Below are positions 1 to 8,179 of a stretch of DNA of 56,573 nt, one piece after another. Within the stretch, counting starts at the first letter, position 1; the number at the start of each line of letters is the position of its first letter. Source of the stretch: Streptomyces sp. V3I8 (GTDB lineage Bacteria > Actinomycetota > Actinomycetes > Streptomycetales > Streptomycetaceae); contig NZ_JAUSZL010000001.1 of NCBI RefSeq assembly GCF_030817535.1, positions 1 to 56,573 on the forward strand, given 5' to 3'. The notes beneath the pieces are model-generated. The model ran no database searches, was not told where the DNA came from, and saw only the letters and a program-made list of their open reading frames with translations. A program made the position numbers and the translations under genes.

Positions 1-220
1 GCGCGCGGTCTGCTCCGCAGACACGACGCGACGCCGCTACGCGGCGTTACCGTGGCTACGCCACGGAGCATTGCGCTCCGCGCAATGCGGCGGAACTCCG
101 TTCCGCCTGCCCGGAATCGCTCCGCGATCCGGGACGGATCCGGCTGCGCCGGATCCTCACCCCGTACGGGCCTGCAGGGCAGGCCCGTACGGGGTCCTGC
201 CACGCGCTCCGCGCGTGGCA
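1..220. repeat. Telomere-like array of nine hairpins
   Basis: Nine consecutive inverted repeats fill the first 220 bases: 8-22, 31-47, 51-65, 68-88, 89-107, 110-133 (one bulged base), 136-156, 160-194 (16-bp arms) and 198-220. Eight have three-base loops reading TCC, TAC or TGC on this strand, so the complementary 3' strand would have GGA, GTA or GCA loops, the GNA type known to fold compactly in Streptomyces telomeric 3' overhangs. The sequence does not begin with the archetypal CCCGCGGAGCGGG, so this looks like a non-archetypal telomere. That the window starts exactly at the replicon end is inferred. Confidence 0.85.
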
Positions 221-390
221 GGAAGGATGCAGCAGTAGGTGCGGGGTCGGTTGAGAATTGGGTTTTCGCGGCTGGCATCGCGTCGTGCTGTCGTGTGCGT
301 CACTCTTGATACCCGGATAGGTTCTGGGTTTATTACCGAGTAGCTCCGCAGCGATCTTAGCTGAAAGATCCCCGGTTTGGCGTCTTCGGG

Positions 391-954
391 TTAAGGCGCT
401 ACTCGTTTTGACATTTCATCCAGAATAGCACGAGCCTGTTGGTAGTTGCTTTGATGCTCGTGATGGTTATTTTGCTCGGAAAGCAGCCTTTGGAGATGCC
501 CCTCACAATAGCGTTCGGGTTCGCGGGTGATTCTGTGTAGCATCAATTCCAATCGGCCTTGTTCAGTGGCATTTTGTCGAATGTTTTCCGGCACGTACAT
601 GCGTCCCTCTGAGAATGTGAGCATGGTCGGTCCGACCAGTTTCTGTAGGTCTTCGCGTAGGTTCTTCGCTTTGTGCTTTCTCAGGTCTGGAAGGTTACGC
701 AGTACGCCTCTGCTAGCTTTTCTTGGCTTTCTACGGATGCGTATTGCGAGGGTATCCGTGTTGCTCAGTGTGGGACCGGTCGTGCTGGTATTCCAGCTCT
801 TGCCGGTATGTGCACAGCAGTGCGTGCAGACGTCGTTCAGCAGCATGACGCAGTTTGGTTGCCTTCGCCGAGGGCGTGCGGAGACGGGTGTGAGTCCCAC
901 GCTGCCGACGCTGCCGGCCACGAGCGCCAGTAGCGTGCTCAGGATCCAGTTCAT
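391..954 (-). CDS. Hypothetical protein with N-terminal membrane anchor or signal
   Basis: This is the gene nearest the telomere and is read toward it. I start it at the ATG at 954 because the protein then opens with a hydrophobic segment (residues 4-22, NWILSTLLALVAGSVGSVGL), followed by a Cys-rich stretch (CVMLLNDVCTHCCAH) and a basic, helical C-terminal half. A longer open frame reaches 1077 but adds low-complexity residues. Base composition is visibly less GC-rich than the neighbours, which suggests different ancestry. I do not recognise the family. The Cys cluster could bind a metal or form disulfides if exported. Confidence 0.55.
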   Translation of the reverse strand: MNWILSTLLALVAGSVGSVGLTPVSARPRRRQPNCVMLLNDVCTHCCAHTGKSWNTSTTGPTLSNTDTLAIRIRRKPRKASRGVLRNLPDLRKHKAKNLREDLQKLVGPTMLTFSEGRMYVPENIRQNATEQGRLELMLHRITREPERYCEGHLQRLLSEQNNHHEHQSNYQQARAILDEMSKRVAP

Positions 955-1277
955 AGCGTCGCAGCGTAAGGCCCGGGCGCCAGGGCCGGTGTTGTGCCCT
1001 TCCGATCCGGTGCCCGGCGTGCAGGCGCGCGTGTCAGGCTCCTGGGGACAGGTCGTACTCCTGATCGAAGCGGGCACTACTGCCGGGGTCGTCGAAATGC
1101 ATCGTCGGCGCGTGAGTGGCTGGCTGCAACCGGGAGCTGGGTGACGTGTGGATGGGGCTTCTGGAACCGCCCGACCGGTCCCAGGAGCTCTGTGACGGGC
1201 GGGGGTTGGGGAAAGGGGGATGAGCGCGGCTCAGGAGTCGGGCATGCTGGTCTCAGATCCGATGAACGGAGAAAGTC

Positions 1278-2513
1278 ATGCTCGATTTCGACTCCTCGCG
1301 GGCTGTGATGGGCTTGCCGGAGCGGCAACGGCTCATCGGGGCTGTGCTGGGCGCGTCAGCTGCTGACGAGACCCAGTGGTTGGAGTGGAAGTCGTCGCTG
1401 GAAATTCCTAAGGCGCATGGGCAATTCACGGTGGCCAAGGGAATCCTCGGATTTGCCAACCGCATGCCGGATACCGCCCGTAGGTGGGCCGAAGGCCACG
1501 CCTACCTCCTCGTGGGTGTGGAGCCAAGCAACCTCTGTGGGACTCCTCAGCATGACGGCGCGGACCTGTTTCCCTGGATTCATAAATACACAGGTGAGTC
1601 AGTGCGCTTCGACGCGACTTACGTGCCGTTTGACGCTGGATCAGGTACCAAAAAGGTCTTGTTCATTGATGTAGCCCCTCCGCAATGGGGGGATCCCATA
1701 CACCCCCTGCAGAAGGATTATGATGCTTTCCGGAACGGAACGATTTTCGTCCGGTTGCCGAGCCAGACGATCCCCAACCGTGTTGTCGACCTCGAGGCGC
1801 TTTCCACAAGGCTGATCCGGCGCGAGCATCAGATGGATATCGAACTCGCTGTTGCCAATGGGGCCTTGTCCAGTCTTCACATCGATGAACTGCAACTCGG
1901 AGAGATCCTGGGGGCGAAGCGGGATGAGCTGTTGTCGTCTCTGCCGCGCCCACGACGCACGTCGTCTTCGGATGGGGTCATCAAGATCAAATCCAGTGAG
2001 GACCGGCTCCGAGCCAAGGTGAGCGGGCAGCGTGGCTTGTCGTTGAAGGACCTGGAGGAGTTGGGGCGTCGAAGCCAGGCCGGCGAGGCGCTTTCGGATG
2101 AGGAGCAGCAGGCACTCGACCATCACCGGGAACGTTGGGAGTCCATCGGCGCCATGACTATGCGGTCAGTCATGACCAGGGACATGCGGTCGCCAGATGT
2201 GTATCAGGCAGAAGTTGACGCCTACATCGAGAAGTGCCGACAACAGCTTCCGTCTTCCCTCTGCGTCATGGCGGCATCGCGTGAAACACCCTTGCTGCTC
2301 CATATCGATAACCAGACGGACCTGATGCTTCATAAAGTCCAGGTCACCGTAACTTTGAGTCCGGGTCAGATCCCCATAATGAATGTCGCACGCAACAGCG
2401 CCGCATCCAATCAATTCGTTATGCCCTGGCCCGAGCCTCCATCCGCATACGGCAAGAAGACCCCGACGCCTTTTAGCGCTTCGGCTAAAATTCCCTCGGG
2501 TTGGCCGCTGTGA
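1278..2513 (+). CDS. AlbA_2/Schlafen-type ATP-binding domain protein (N-terminal part)
   Basis: The first 170 residues carry the AlbA_2 (Schlafen-like) pattern: an acidic-aromatic-Lys motif (QWLEWKSSLE, about residues 35-44), then GILGFANRM and a strand ending in YLLVGVEPS. Such domains bind nucleic acid or ATP in regulators and defence proteins. The rest is a helical middle region and the start of a beta-rich C-terminal domain. The ATG at 1278 has GGAGAAAG upstream. The frame stops at 2511-2513, and the next frame carries what looks like the remainder of the protein, so this is probably one gene split by a frameshift. The substrate is unknown. Confidence 0.7.
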   Translation: MLDFDSSRAVMGLPERQRLIGAVLGASAADETQWLEWKSSLEIPKAHGQFTVAKGILGFANRMPDTARRWAEGHAYLLVGVEPSNLCGTPQHDGADLFPWIHKYTGESVRFDATYVPFDAGSGTKKVLFIDVAPPQWGDPIHPLQKDYDAFRNGTIFVRLPSQTIPNRVVDLEALSTRLIRREHQMDIELAVANGALSSLHIDELQLGEILGAKRDELLSSLPRPRRTSSSDGVIKIKSSEDRLRAKVSGQRGLSLKDLEELGRRSQAGEALSDEEQQALDHHRERWESIGAMTMRSVMTRDMRSPDVYQAEVDAYIEKCRQQLPSSLCVMAASRETPLLLHIDNQTDLMLHKVQVTVTLSPGQIPIMNVARNSAASNQFVMPWPEPPSAYGKKTPTPFSASAKIPSGWPL

Positions 2514-2785
2514 TGAGTGCGGCCCATGCGAGCCGCCAGCCTGTGATTGAGCGGCCCGAGATTCTTCGGTCCGCAGAGGGAATTTCCATCCAGTTCCCAC
2601 CGGTGGACCTGCGTGCGCACGCTTCGGAGCCTCTGCCTGCGATCATTCTATTCGGGCGAGACATCGTGGGAGACAGCACTATCATCCGGTGGACCGCAAC
2701 GTGCACCAACCTGAACGGCAGACAGGAGAAGTCCCTCCAAATTCCGGTACAGCACATCGCCGTATTGCCGTCACCGGAAGACTGA
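2513..2785 (+). CDS. C-terminal continuation of the AlbA_2 protein in the -1 frame
   Basis: The ATG at 2513 overlaps the stop of the upstream frame (TGATG). The 90 residues are beta-rich (IRWTATCTNLNGRQEKSLQIPV) and resemble the C-terminal ends of full-length Streptomyces AlbA-family ATP-binding proteins, so this is either a translationally coupled partner or, more likely, the tail of a gene broken by a one-base slip near 2490-2510. It has no domain I can name on its own. Confidence 0.5.
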   Translation: MSAAHASRQPVIERPEILRSAEGISIQFPPVDLRAHASEPLPAIILFGRDIVGDSTIIRWTATCTNLNGRQEKSLQIPVQHIAVLPSPED

Positions 2786-2935
2786 CGTTCATCCCTGGCT
2801 CCTCTCGAAGCCAACGTCAGCCACGCCCGAATGGGTGTGGCATGGCAGCGGAGGCGCCTTCGGTCAGACCCAGCGCATCGGGCCCCTTCACCACGGGACC
2901 GCGCCGTCAACGTAAATCGCAGGCGCTCTCGCCAC

Positions 2936-3022
2936 TGAGCCTTTTTCAACCTCAGGCTGAGGCAAGTTGTAGGACGAGGGCAGCCTTCACGATCTCGGTG
3001 ATCCGGCTTCTGCTCCAGCACA
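2936..3022 (-). mobile_element. Remnant of an IS5-family element, inverted
   Basis: Read on the minus strand this short stretch encodes RITEIVKAALVLQLASA followed by a stop. That matches the end of the IS5-family transposase at 5480-5549 (RITEIVKAVLVLQLAST), and the DNA similarity runs through the flanking CAACCTCAGGTTGAGG sequence. Only the last 30 or so codons remain. It points opposite to the larger IS5 copy and marks an old insertion or rearrangement. Confidence 0.75.
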
Positions 3023-3163
3023 CGGAGGCGCGGGATTGGCGCTGTGGCGCACGTTCTCCGTCCGACGTTCCGGCGACTCTCACGGACGCGGTGTGTGCGC
3101 GACGTCCGTGATCGACAAGGCCGCCGCTCGCTGCCGACGAGTCTCCGACTCAGGTCACGGAGA

Positions 3164-3331
3164 TTATGTAGATCGAAGACCCCAGAGAGGCCAATCCCAG
3201 GCAGAGCCACAGAGCGACGATTTCATACCGTCGCCTTCCCGAGGGACGTCGAAGGAGCCGAGAGTGAAGAAGAAGAACAAGCCCGCGAGCATCATGAGGC
3301 CCACAGCGACAAAGAAGAGCTTGACGTTCAC
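3164..3331 (-). CDS. Small membrane protein (55 aa)
   Basis: A short frame opens with GTG at 3331, preceded by GGTGGGGGA, and encodes an N-terminal hydrophobic helix (about residues 4-25: LFFVAVGLMMLAGLFFFFTLG) followed by a short soluble tail containing SLCGSAWDWP. The helix length suits one membrane span. It lies between the IS remnant and the IS5 transposase, so it may be a survivor of the pre-insertion sequence. No function can be assigned. Confidence 0.5.
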   Translation of the reverse strand: MNVKLFFVAVGLMMLAGLFFFFTLGSFDVPREGDGMKSSLCGSAWDWPLWGLRST

Positions 3332-4017
3332 AGTCCCCCACCTTCAAGATTTTCTGACGACGAGCCCTTTGCAACCTGAGCTCGACGCCACGGAGTTGGG
3401 CTGCTGTACAACACGACGAAGCTCCTGGTAGACGGGTCCTCTACCAAGATCATCCATGTCCGTCAGGAGCCTCGCGTGCTTGTCTACCCGTCGTCGATCG
3501 ATCTGTCCAGCCGCACTCTGTGCTTCCTGGCCCGGCACCTTCGTTCCCGGCGGCTGGAGATCGGGACCCGGTGGCGACGCCTCACGACCGGGCGACAAGC
3601 ACTGCTCGCCCTGGCTCACCTGCGGTGCGGCGATACCTACGCCCAGCTCGCCGCCGGGTTCCGCATCGGCATCGCGACGGTGTACCGCTACATACGTGAG
3701 GCCGTCGACATCCTGGCAGCCCTCGCCCCGTCACTCACCGAGGCGATGAGGTCGGCGCGGACGAAGGCGTTCGTGCTGCTGGACGGCACCCTGCTACCGA
3801 TCGACCGGATCGCCGCCGACAACCCCGTACTACTCGGGCAAGCACAAGCGTCACGGCATGAACGTCCAGGTCCTCACCGACCCGTTCGGCCGACTGCTGT
3901 GGGCATCCCCGGCGCTGCCCGGATCCACCCACGACCTCACTGCCGCGAGAACTCACGGAATCATCGACGCGCTCGCCGGTGCAGGGCTGAAGTGCTGGGC
4001 GGACAGTGATGATGGGT

Positions 4018-4107
4018 GATGGCGTCACCGACAGATCTGTCCCTTGGGCCGACTGACCGGAATCTCGTGTCCTTGCCTTGATCCGTCGGTCTGTCGGTGA
4101 CGCCATC
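4018..4107. repeat. Inverted repeat in the IS110 left non-coding region
   Basis: Arms GATGGCGTCACCGACAG (4018-4034) and its exact complement (4091-4107) enclose a 56-base loop. It could be part of a structured RNA of the IS110 element, or the ends of a separate small palindromic insertion. Confidence 0.75.
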
Positions 4108-4236
4108 GCACGTGGTCGGCCAGGGGCATCGTGACTTCATAGGTGCTTGTACGAGAAGACCCGTCACTGTCGTGTCCGCCTGCCTCGACTGGCCCGTATT
4201 GCCCTGTCAGCGCGATGAGAAGGCAGCAGCTCCAAC

Positions 4237-5305
4237 ATGATCAACCAGCAGCCCGAGAAGGAAGTCTTCGCCGGAGTCGACACCCACACCGACACCCACA
4301 CACGCCGCCGTCGTGGACCCGCTGGGACGTCCACTCGCCGACCGAGAATTTCCCACGACCACCAAGGGATACCGCGCCCTGTTGATGTGGCTCATCACGT
4401 TCGGCCACGTACAAGCGGTGGGTGTGGAGTGCACCGGCTCCTACGGCGCCGGACTGACGACGGTGCTGAGCGCGGCCGACCTGACGGTGGTCGAGGTCAA
4501 CGCCCCCGACCGGGGCACCCGACACACCCGCGGCAAATCCGACCCAATCGACGCCTACGCTGCCGCCCGCGCAGCAGCCTCAGGACGAGCCACGGCCATC
4601 CCCAAGTCCCACACCGGCACGGTGGAAGCCCTTCGCCAGCTGCGTGTGGCCCGCGCGTCCGCGATCAAGGCCAGAACGCAGGGCGATCAACCAACTCATC
4701 GGCCTGCGGGTAACCGCTCCCGAACCTCTGCGCGCATCGCTCACAGGGCTCACCCGCACCACCCTGGTCAACCGCTGCCTTCGGCTGAGGCCAGGAGCTG
4801 ACCTCACCTGTCCCACAGAGGCCGCCCGCTACGCACTGCGGCAACTGGCACGCCGCATCCGCATGCTCACCGAGGAGATCGACGAGGTCACCGAACGCCT
4901 GACAATGCTCACCACGTCCGCCGGCCCTGAGCTCGTCGCACTATTTGGCGTGGACACCGAGACCGCCGGTCAGCTCCTGGTCACGGCCGGCGACAACCCC
5001 GAACGCCTGCGCACGGAAGCCGCGTTCGCCGCTCTGTGCGGCGCCGCTCCAGTTCCGGCTTCCTCCGGACGCACCGACCGACATCGACTCAGCGAGGCGG
5101 AGACCGCCAGGCCAACCGCGCCCTCCACATGATCGCGGTGGTGCGGATGCGCTACTGCCCCCGCACTCGCGCCTACGTTGCGCGCCGCACCCAGCAGGGA
5201 CTCTCCAAGAAGGACATCATCCGTTGCCTCAAACGCTTCATAGCCCGCGAGGTCTACCACGCGCTCACCCGCACCCACAACGGCAGCACCACTCCGTCGA
5301 CTTGA
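4237..5305 (+). pseudogene. IS110-family (DEDD) transposase with multiple frameshifts
   Basis: Pieces of an IS110 transposase follow one another in different frames: EVFAGVDTHTDTH (first catalytic Asp) from 4237, VECTGSYG and DRGTRHTRGKSDPIDAYAAARAA (Glu and Asp residues of the RuvC-like DEDD site) in the frame of 4313, RRAINQLIGLRVTAPEPLRASL onward in the frame of 4644, and the serine-containing C-terminal domain (ANRALHMIAVVRMRYCPRTRAYVARR) in the frame of 5036-5305. At least three frame changes are needed to read through, so the enzyme is dead. A repeated CACACC-type tract near 4280-4310 is a likely slip point. Confidence 0.85.
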
Positions 5306-5705
5306 CTTCTATAGGAGCATCAAGGCCTACCAGGGCGCCGGCAGTCACGTCCGCGTGCCGTTTCGAGGTCGCCGGCTCGAGCGATGGAAGCGACGCCACA
5401 ACAGCAGCCACGCCAAGATCCGCTGCCTCGTCGAGCAGGCCATGGCCGTCCTCAAGGGCTGGCGCCTACTCCGAAAGCTCCGGTGCAGCACGAACCGCAT
5501 CACCGAGATCGTGAAGGCCGTCCTCGTCCTGCAACTCGCCTCAACCTGAGGTTGGAAAAGCCTCACTGCGTGCAGCACCCGGACCGTGACGCTGCCGACC
5601 CTCGCCGACCGGGAACCATCCGTTACCGCGGACGCGATAGCGCACACCGGCCTGTGGGACACACCGGACATCGGAGACGGCGGAGAGTCCAAGTAGCGTT
5701 CCTGT

Positions 5706-6275
5706 ATGGACCTCGAAGCATGGATCGCTGTGGCCGCCGTCGCCATCTCCGTCGCGGCCGCCGCAGTCAGCATCCACCAGGCCAAGACGGCGAAGGACTC
5801 CGCCAAATTCGCCCGGGAGGCCAACGAGCTCACCCGGCAGCAGATGGCCCAGCAGGCCGTCAAGGACCGCCAGACCGACGCCGAGGCTTACAAGGCCGCG
5901 CAACGCGAGGCAGACAAGGTACAGATCGTGCTTAGCAGCAACGGCGGCTCCCTGACTGTGAAGGTCACCAACCACAGCCTGCGGACCATCAGCGACGTGA
6001 CCATCGTGGACGTCAGGCCGGAGGACGTGGGGACCTGGCGGTCCTGGAAGCCCAACCCGAACGTGGGACGCAAGCTGTCCACCACAGTGTGGCCGCTCCT
6101 GCACCCGGGCCAGGACGAGACGGCCGCCCTGTGGCTGCTGGACGAGAACGACGCCCATCTGCCGCAGCTGCCCATCAAGGCTGCGGTGGAGGTTCGTTGG
6201 CAGGACGACGACGGGCAGTGGTGGTCCTCAACCACCGGCGCGGAGACCACCCGCATCGAGCCGCCCATCGCGTAG
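5706..6275 (+). CDS. Hypothetical protein with N-terminal membrane segment
   Basis: The 189-residue product starts with one hydrophobic span (residues 6-24, WIAVAAVAISVAAAAVSI). A charged, Ala-rich coiled-coil segment follows (about 25-70), then a beta-rich domain with TVKVTNHSLRTISDVTI and RKLSTTVWPLLHPGQDETAAL that looks like a small Ig-like sandwich. The arrangement suggests a membrane-anchored protein with a cytoplasmic or surface sandwich domain. It stands alone downstream of the IS debris. No function is known to me. Confidence 0.7.
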   Translation: MDLEAWIAVAAVAISVAAAAVSIHQAKTAKDSAKFAREANELTRQQMAQQAVKDRQTDAEAYKAAQREADKVQIVLSSNGGSLTVKVTNHSLRTISDVTIVDVRPEDVGTWRSWKPNPNVGRKLSTTVWPLLHPGQDETAALWLLDENDAHLPQLPIKAAVEVRWQDDDGQWWSSTTGAETTRIEPPIA

Positions 6276-6540
6276 CTGCTCGATCGCGGCGAGGTTCTTG
6301 CGGGAGGGAATCCGGGTGCCGACCTGCCAGGCGCGCAGCGCGCGGCAGGTAACCCATTAGTAGCTTTCAGGTCCGGGGTCGGCCCCCTTGCCGGGGCGTG
6401 GCGTGGGGCCGAGTGGTGTTGCTGGCGTCAGGCCGCGGTCGGCGCGGGCTTCCGGTTCCTGGGCGCCGGGCTGAGCAAGCTGGAGGCGGCGCCTCACCTG
6501 CTCAGGGCCTACAGCCCCGGCCGGGGCTGCCGAGCGGGGC

Positions 6541-6708
6541 CAGTGGGCCCTGAGCGGCGAGCAGGCCGACCGGCTGAGCGCCTGACTCGCTGCCGAGGCG
6601 CAGCGCTCGGGAATCAGTCCCGACCAGGCTGTCGACCTCCTCCTGGAAGCCCTCACCGACGAGGCGCAGCCGCTGCAGCGCTGGATCCGGGCACGGGCCA
6701 GGGCGTAA
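6541..6708 (+). pseudogene. Degenerate small gene with an in-frame stop
   Basis: The frame reads QWALSGEQADRLSA, a TGA at 6583-6585, then LAAEAQRSGISPDQAVDLLLEALTDEAQ and further helical sequence to a TAA at 6706-6708. The amphipathic composition is protein-like, and the stop inside it suggests a decayed gene. The upstream start cannot be located. Confidence 0.35.
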
Positions 6709-6773
6709 GCCTTCGGCTCCGGGCGGGCCCGCCCGGAGCCGGGCTTCCTCAAGGAGCCGCCGTTCACGGTGTC

Positions 6774-6815
6774 GTGGTCGGGGTGGTGGTCGGGCCCGAC
6801 CACCACCCCGACCAC
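6774..6815. repeat. 42-bp perfect palindrome
   Basis: A 21-base arm (6774-6794, GTGGTCGGGGTGGTGG then TCGGG) is followed immediately by its exact complement (6795-6815) with no spacer. It lies just downstream of the stop of the small membrane gene at 6833 (minus strand), where it could end transcription, but a spacerless palindrome this long is unusual for a terminator. Confidence 0.9.
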
Positions 6816-6832
6816 AGCGCCGGTGCGGGTCA

Positions 6833-7012
6833 TCAGCCGGTGGCGCTGGCCACGGTGCCGACCATGGCGACCAGGAGCGCCGCCGCGGCGATCGCGATCG
6901 TCAGCGGGCCGATGAGCGCCGGACGGCGGTGGACGACGTAGCCGAGGCCGCCGACGACGAGCAGGCCGACCAGGACCAGCAGCAGAACAACCAGCGCGGT
7001 GAGCGTGGACAT
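6833..7012 (-). CDS. Small two-span membrane protein (59 aa)
   Basis: ATG at 7012 is preceded by AGGGGAACC. Two hydrophobic helices (residues 4-26 and 35-55) flank a short basic loop (HRRP), so the protein should sit in the membrane with both ends on the same side. No family is recognised. The 42-bp palindrome lies downstream and a GC hairpin at 7033-7057 lies just upstream of its start. Confidence 0.55.
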   Translation of the reverse strand: MSTLTALVVLLLVLVGLLVVGGLGYVVHRRPALIGPLTIAIAAAALLVAMVGTVASATG

Positions 7013-7966
7013 ACAGGTTCCCCTAGGGATCAGCACGCCCCGAAGGCCGGGGCGTGCGGTGGTTGGGCGGCAGAAGGTCGTGCCTCCCTGGCCCTTGCGT
7101 CTCGGGGAGGCGCGGCGACAGGGCGGCTCAGAGTGCTTGGCGCGGGGGTTAGCCCCGCAACCCCCGCTCTGACCAGGCCGTTTACAGACGCTGTGGTCCC
7201 GGTCACACGGGTGGGCGGAACTGGCCCCACTGCTCCAGAGAGGCGGGCTGTTAAGCGGCGACGACCGCACCGGCCCGCCGTGTCGGCAGGCCGGTGCGCA
7301 GTGCGAAGAGGCTGCTCAGAAGGTTGCGCAATCCCCGACCCTTCCCGGCCCGAGTCGCGCATTCAATGCCTGACCTACACAAACGCGAATGCGCAGAGCA
7401 TTGAGTGCAGGCCGCCGGTCCGGTAGGAGGCTCACCCTGGCTCTAGTGAGTCGAGCGGGTGAAAGGCATAGCGAGTCGGTTCCCTGACGTCTGTGGCGGG
7501 CACTTGCCTGCGTGGCTGCCAGAGGGAGTCTCGGGCCACTGCAGGCCCGCCTCCATCGCTGTAGCGATATCGCCGCAGCGATAGAGGATCAGGCGCCCGC
7601 GGCTATCTGCCGGAGCTGCGAGGGCGCTCTGCAGGGCGCCGTACTGCGCCGAACCGGCACGCCGGACCCCGACGCCGACGACGGCCAGGAGCACGGGCAG
7701 CCGCCCGGCGCGGCCGGCGGAAGTTCACCGCCTCGCGCGTGCGCGACACGCGTGCGCCTTGGGACCTCCCGGAGCGCGGGGCCGGGGTGGTGAAGAAGTC
7801 CCCGCGGCCGTTGGCGAGCAGCTGTTCCTGGTGGTGATTCCTGCACCGCGGATGAACGTGCCGGCGGCCTGACACGCGTACGCGTGCACGCGTGCCTTGG
7901 GCGCCGGGATTCACCGCGCCGGGCCGTGATGATGAAGCTGCGCGGAAACCGGCGAGAATTCAGCCG
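7013..7966. other. Gene-poor interval with hairpins
   Basis: No convincing gene is seen in about 950 bp. It contains hairpins at 7033-7057 (GCACGCCCC with GGGGCGTGC) and 7142-7167 (GCGGGGGTT with AACCCCCGC), and a 14-bp palindrome CACGCGTACGCGTG at 7873-7886. Reading frames here are low-complexity shadows of high-GC DNA. Confidence 0.5.
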
Positions 7967-8179
7967 GTGAACACCGACCGCCGAACGCTGGGCACCGGAC
8001 CGAACTATCCCGCCGACACCGAGCTGGGCGCCGCGCCGCGCGCCCAGTTCGCCGCGGAACGCCTGCCTCCCGCCGCGGCTGCCGAGCCGAAGCCGCGCCC
8101 GGCAGCCACCGGGCGCCGCGTGCTCGGGGCCGGACCCGCCGCACTGGGCGGTGACAGCGGCGGTGACATGACGCCGTGA
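7967..8179 (+). CDS. Small hypothetical protein with a repeated RxLGxGP motif
   Basis: GTG at 7967 opens a 70-residue frame beginning MNTDRRTLGTGPNYP. The motif recurs near the C-terminus as TGRRVLGAGPAALGG, separated by an Ala/Pro-rich linker. Twin copies of one short motif suggest a peptide that binds the same partner twice. There is no signal peptide or membrane segment. ACGCGT-rich palindromes lie upstream (7873-7886) and downstream (about 8217-8243). I do not recognise the family. Confidence 0.4.
   Translation: MNTDRRTLGTGPNYPADTELGAAPRAQFAAERLPPAAAAEPKPRPAATGRRVLGAGPAALGGDSGGDMTP

Larger units (their letters stand above)
4010..5326 (+). mobile_element. IS110-family insertion inside the IS5 element
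   Basis: This segment lies between the IS5 codons for CWAD and AYQGAG. It holds a left non-coding region of about 225 bp, a degenerate IS110-type transposase and a short right end. Inside the left region is a 17-bp perfect inverted repeat, 4018-4034 with 4091-4107, and a stretch at 4132-4146 (GACTTCATAGGTGC) resembling the right end at about 5303-5318 (GACTTCTATAGGAGC). The true left boundary could therefore be 4010 or near 4131. IS110 elements are known to encode a bridge RNA in non-coding ends; the left region is the place to look. Confidence 0.7.
3476..5549 (+). pseudogene. IS5-family transposase, interrupted and frameshifted
   Basis: The N-terminal half (3476 to about 4009) begins MLVYPSSIDLSS and includes the HTH stretch CGDTYAQLAAGFRIGIATVYRYIREA and FVLLDGTLLPIDRIAADN, with the first catalytic Asp in LLDGTL. 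It is typical of the common Streptomyces IS112-like IS5 transposases with a DDE domain. Near 3820 the frame shifts (HKRHGMNVQVLTDPFGRLLWASPALPGSTHD continues in another frame). The C-terminal part resumes at about 5327 (AYQGAGSHVRVPFRGRRLERW) and ends at 5549. About 1.3 kb of an IS110-type element separates the two halves, so the gene cannot make active transposase. Confidence 0.85.

Noticed and set aside
1..309. Coding frame over the telomere hairpins
   Set aside because: The frame is a by-product of the inverted repeats; no ribosome site or protein-like sequence.
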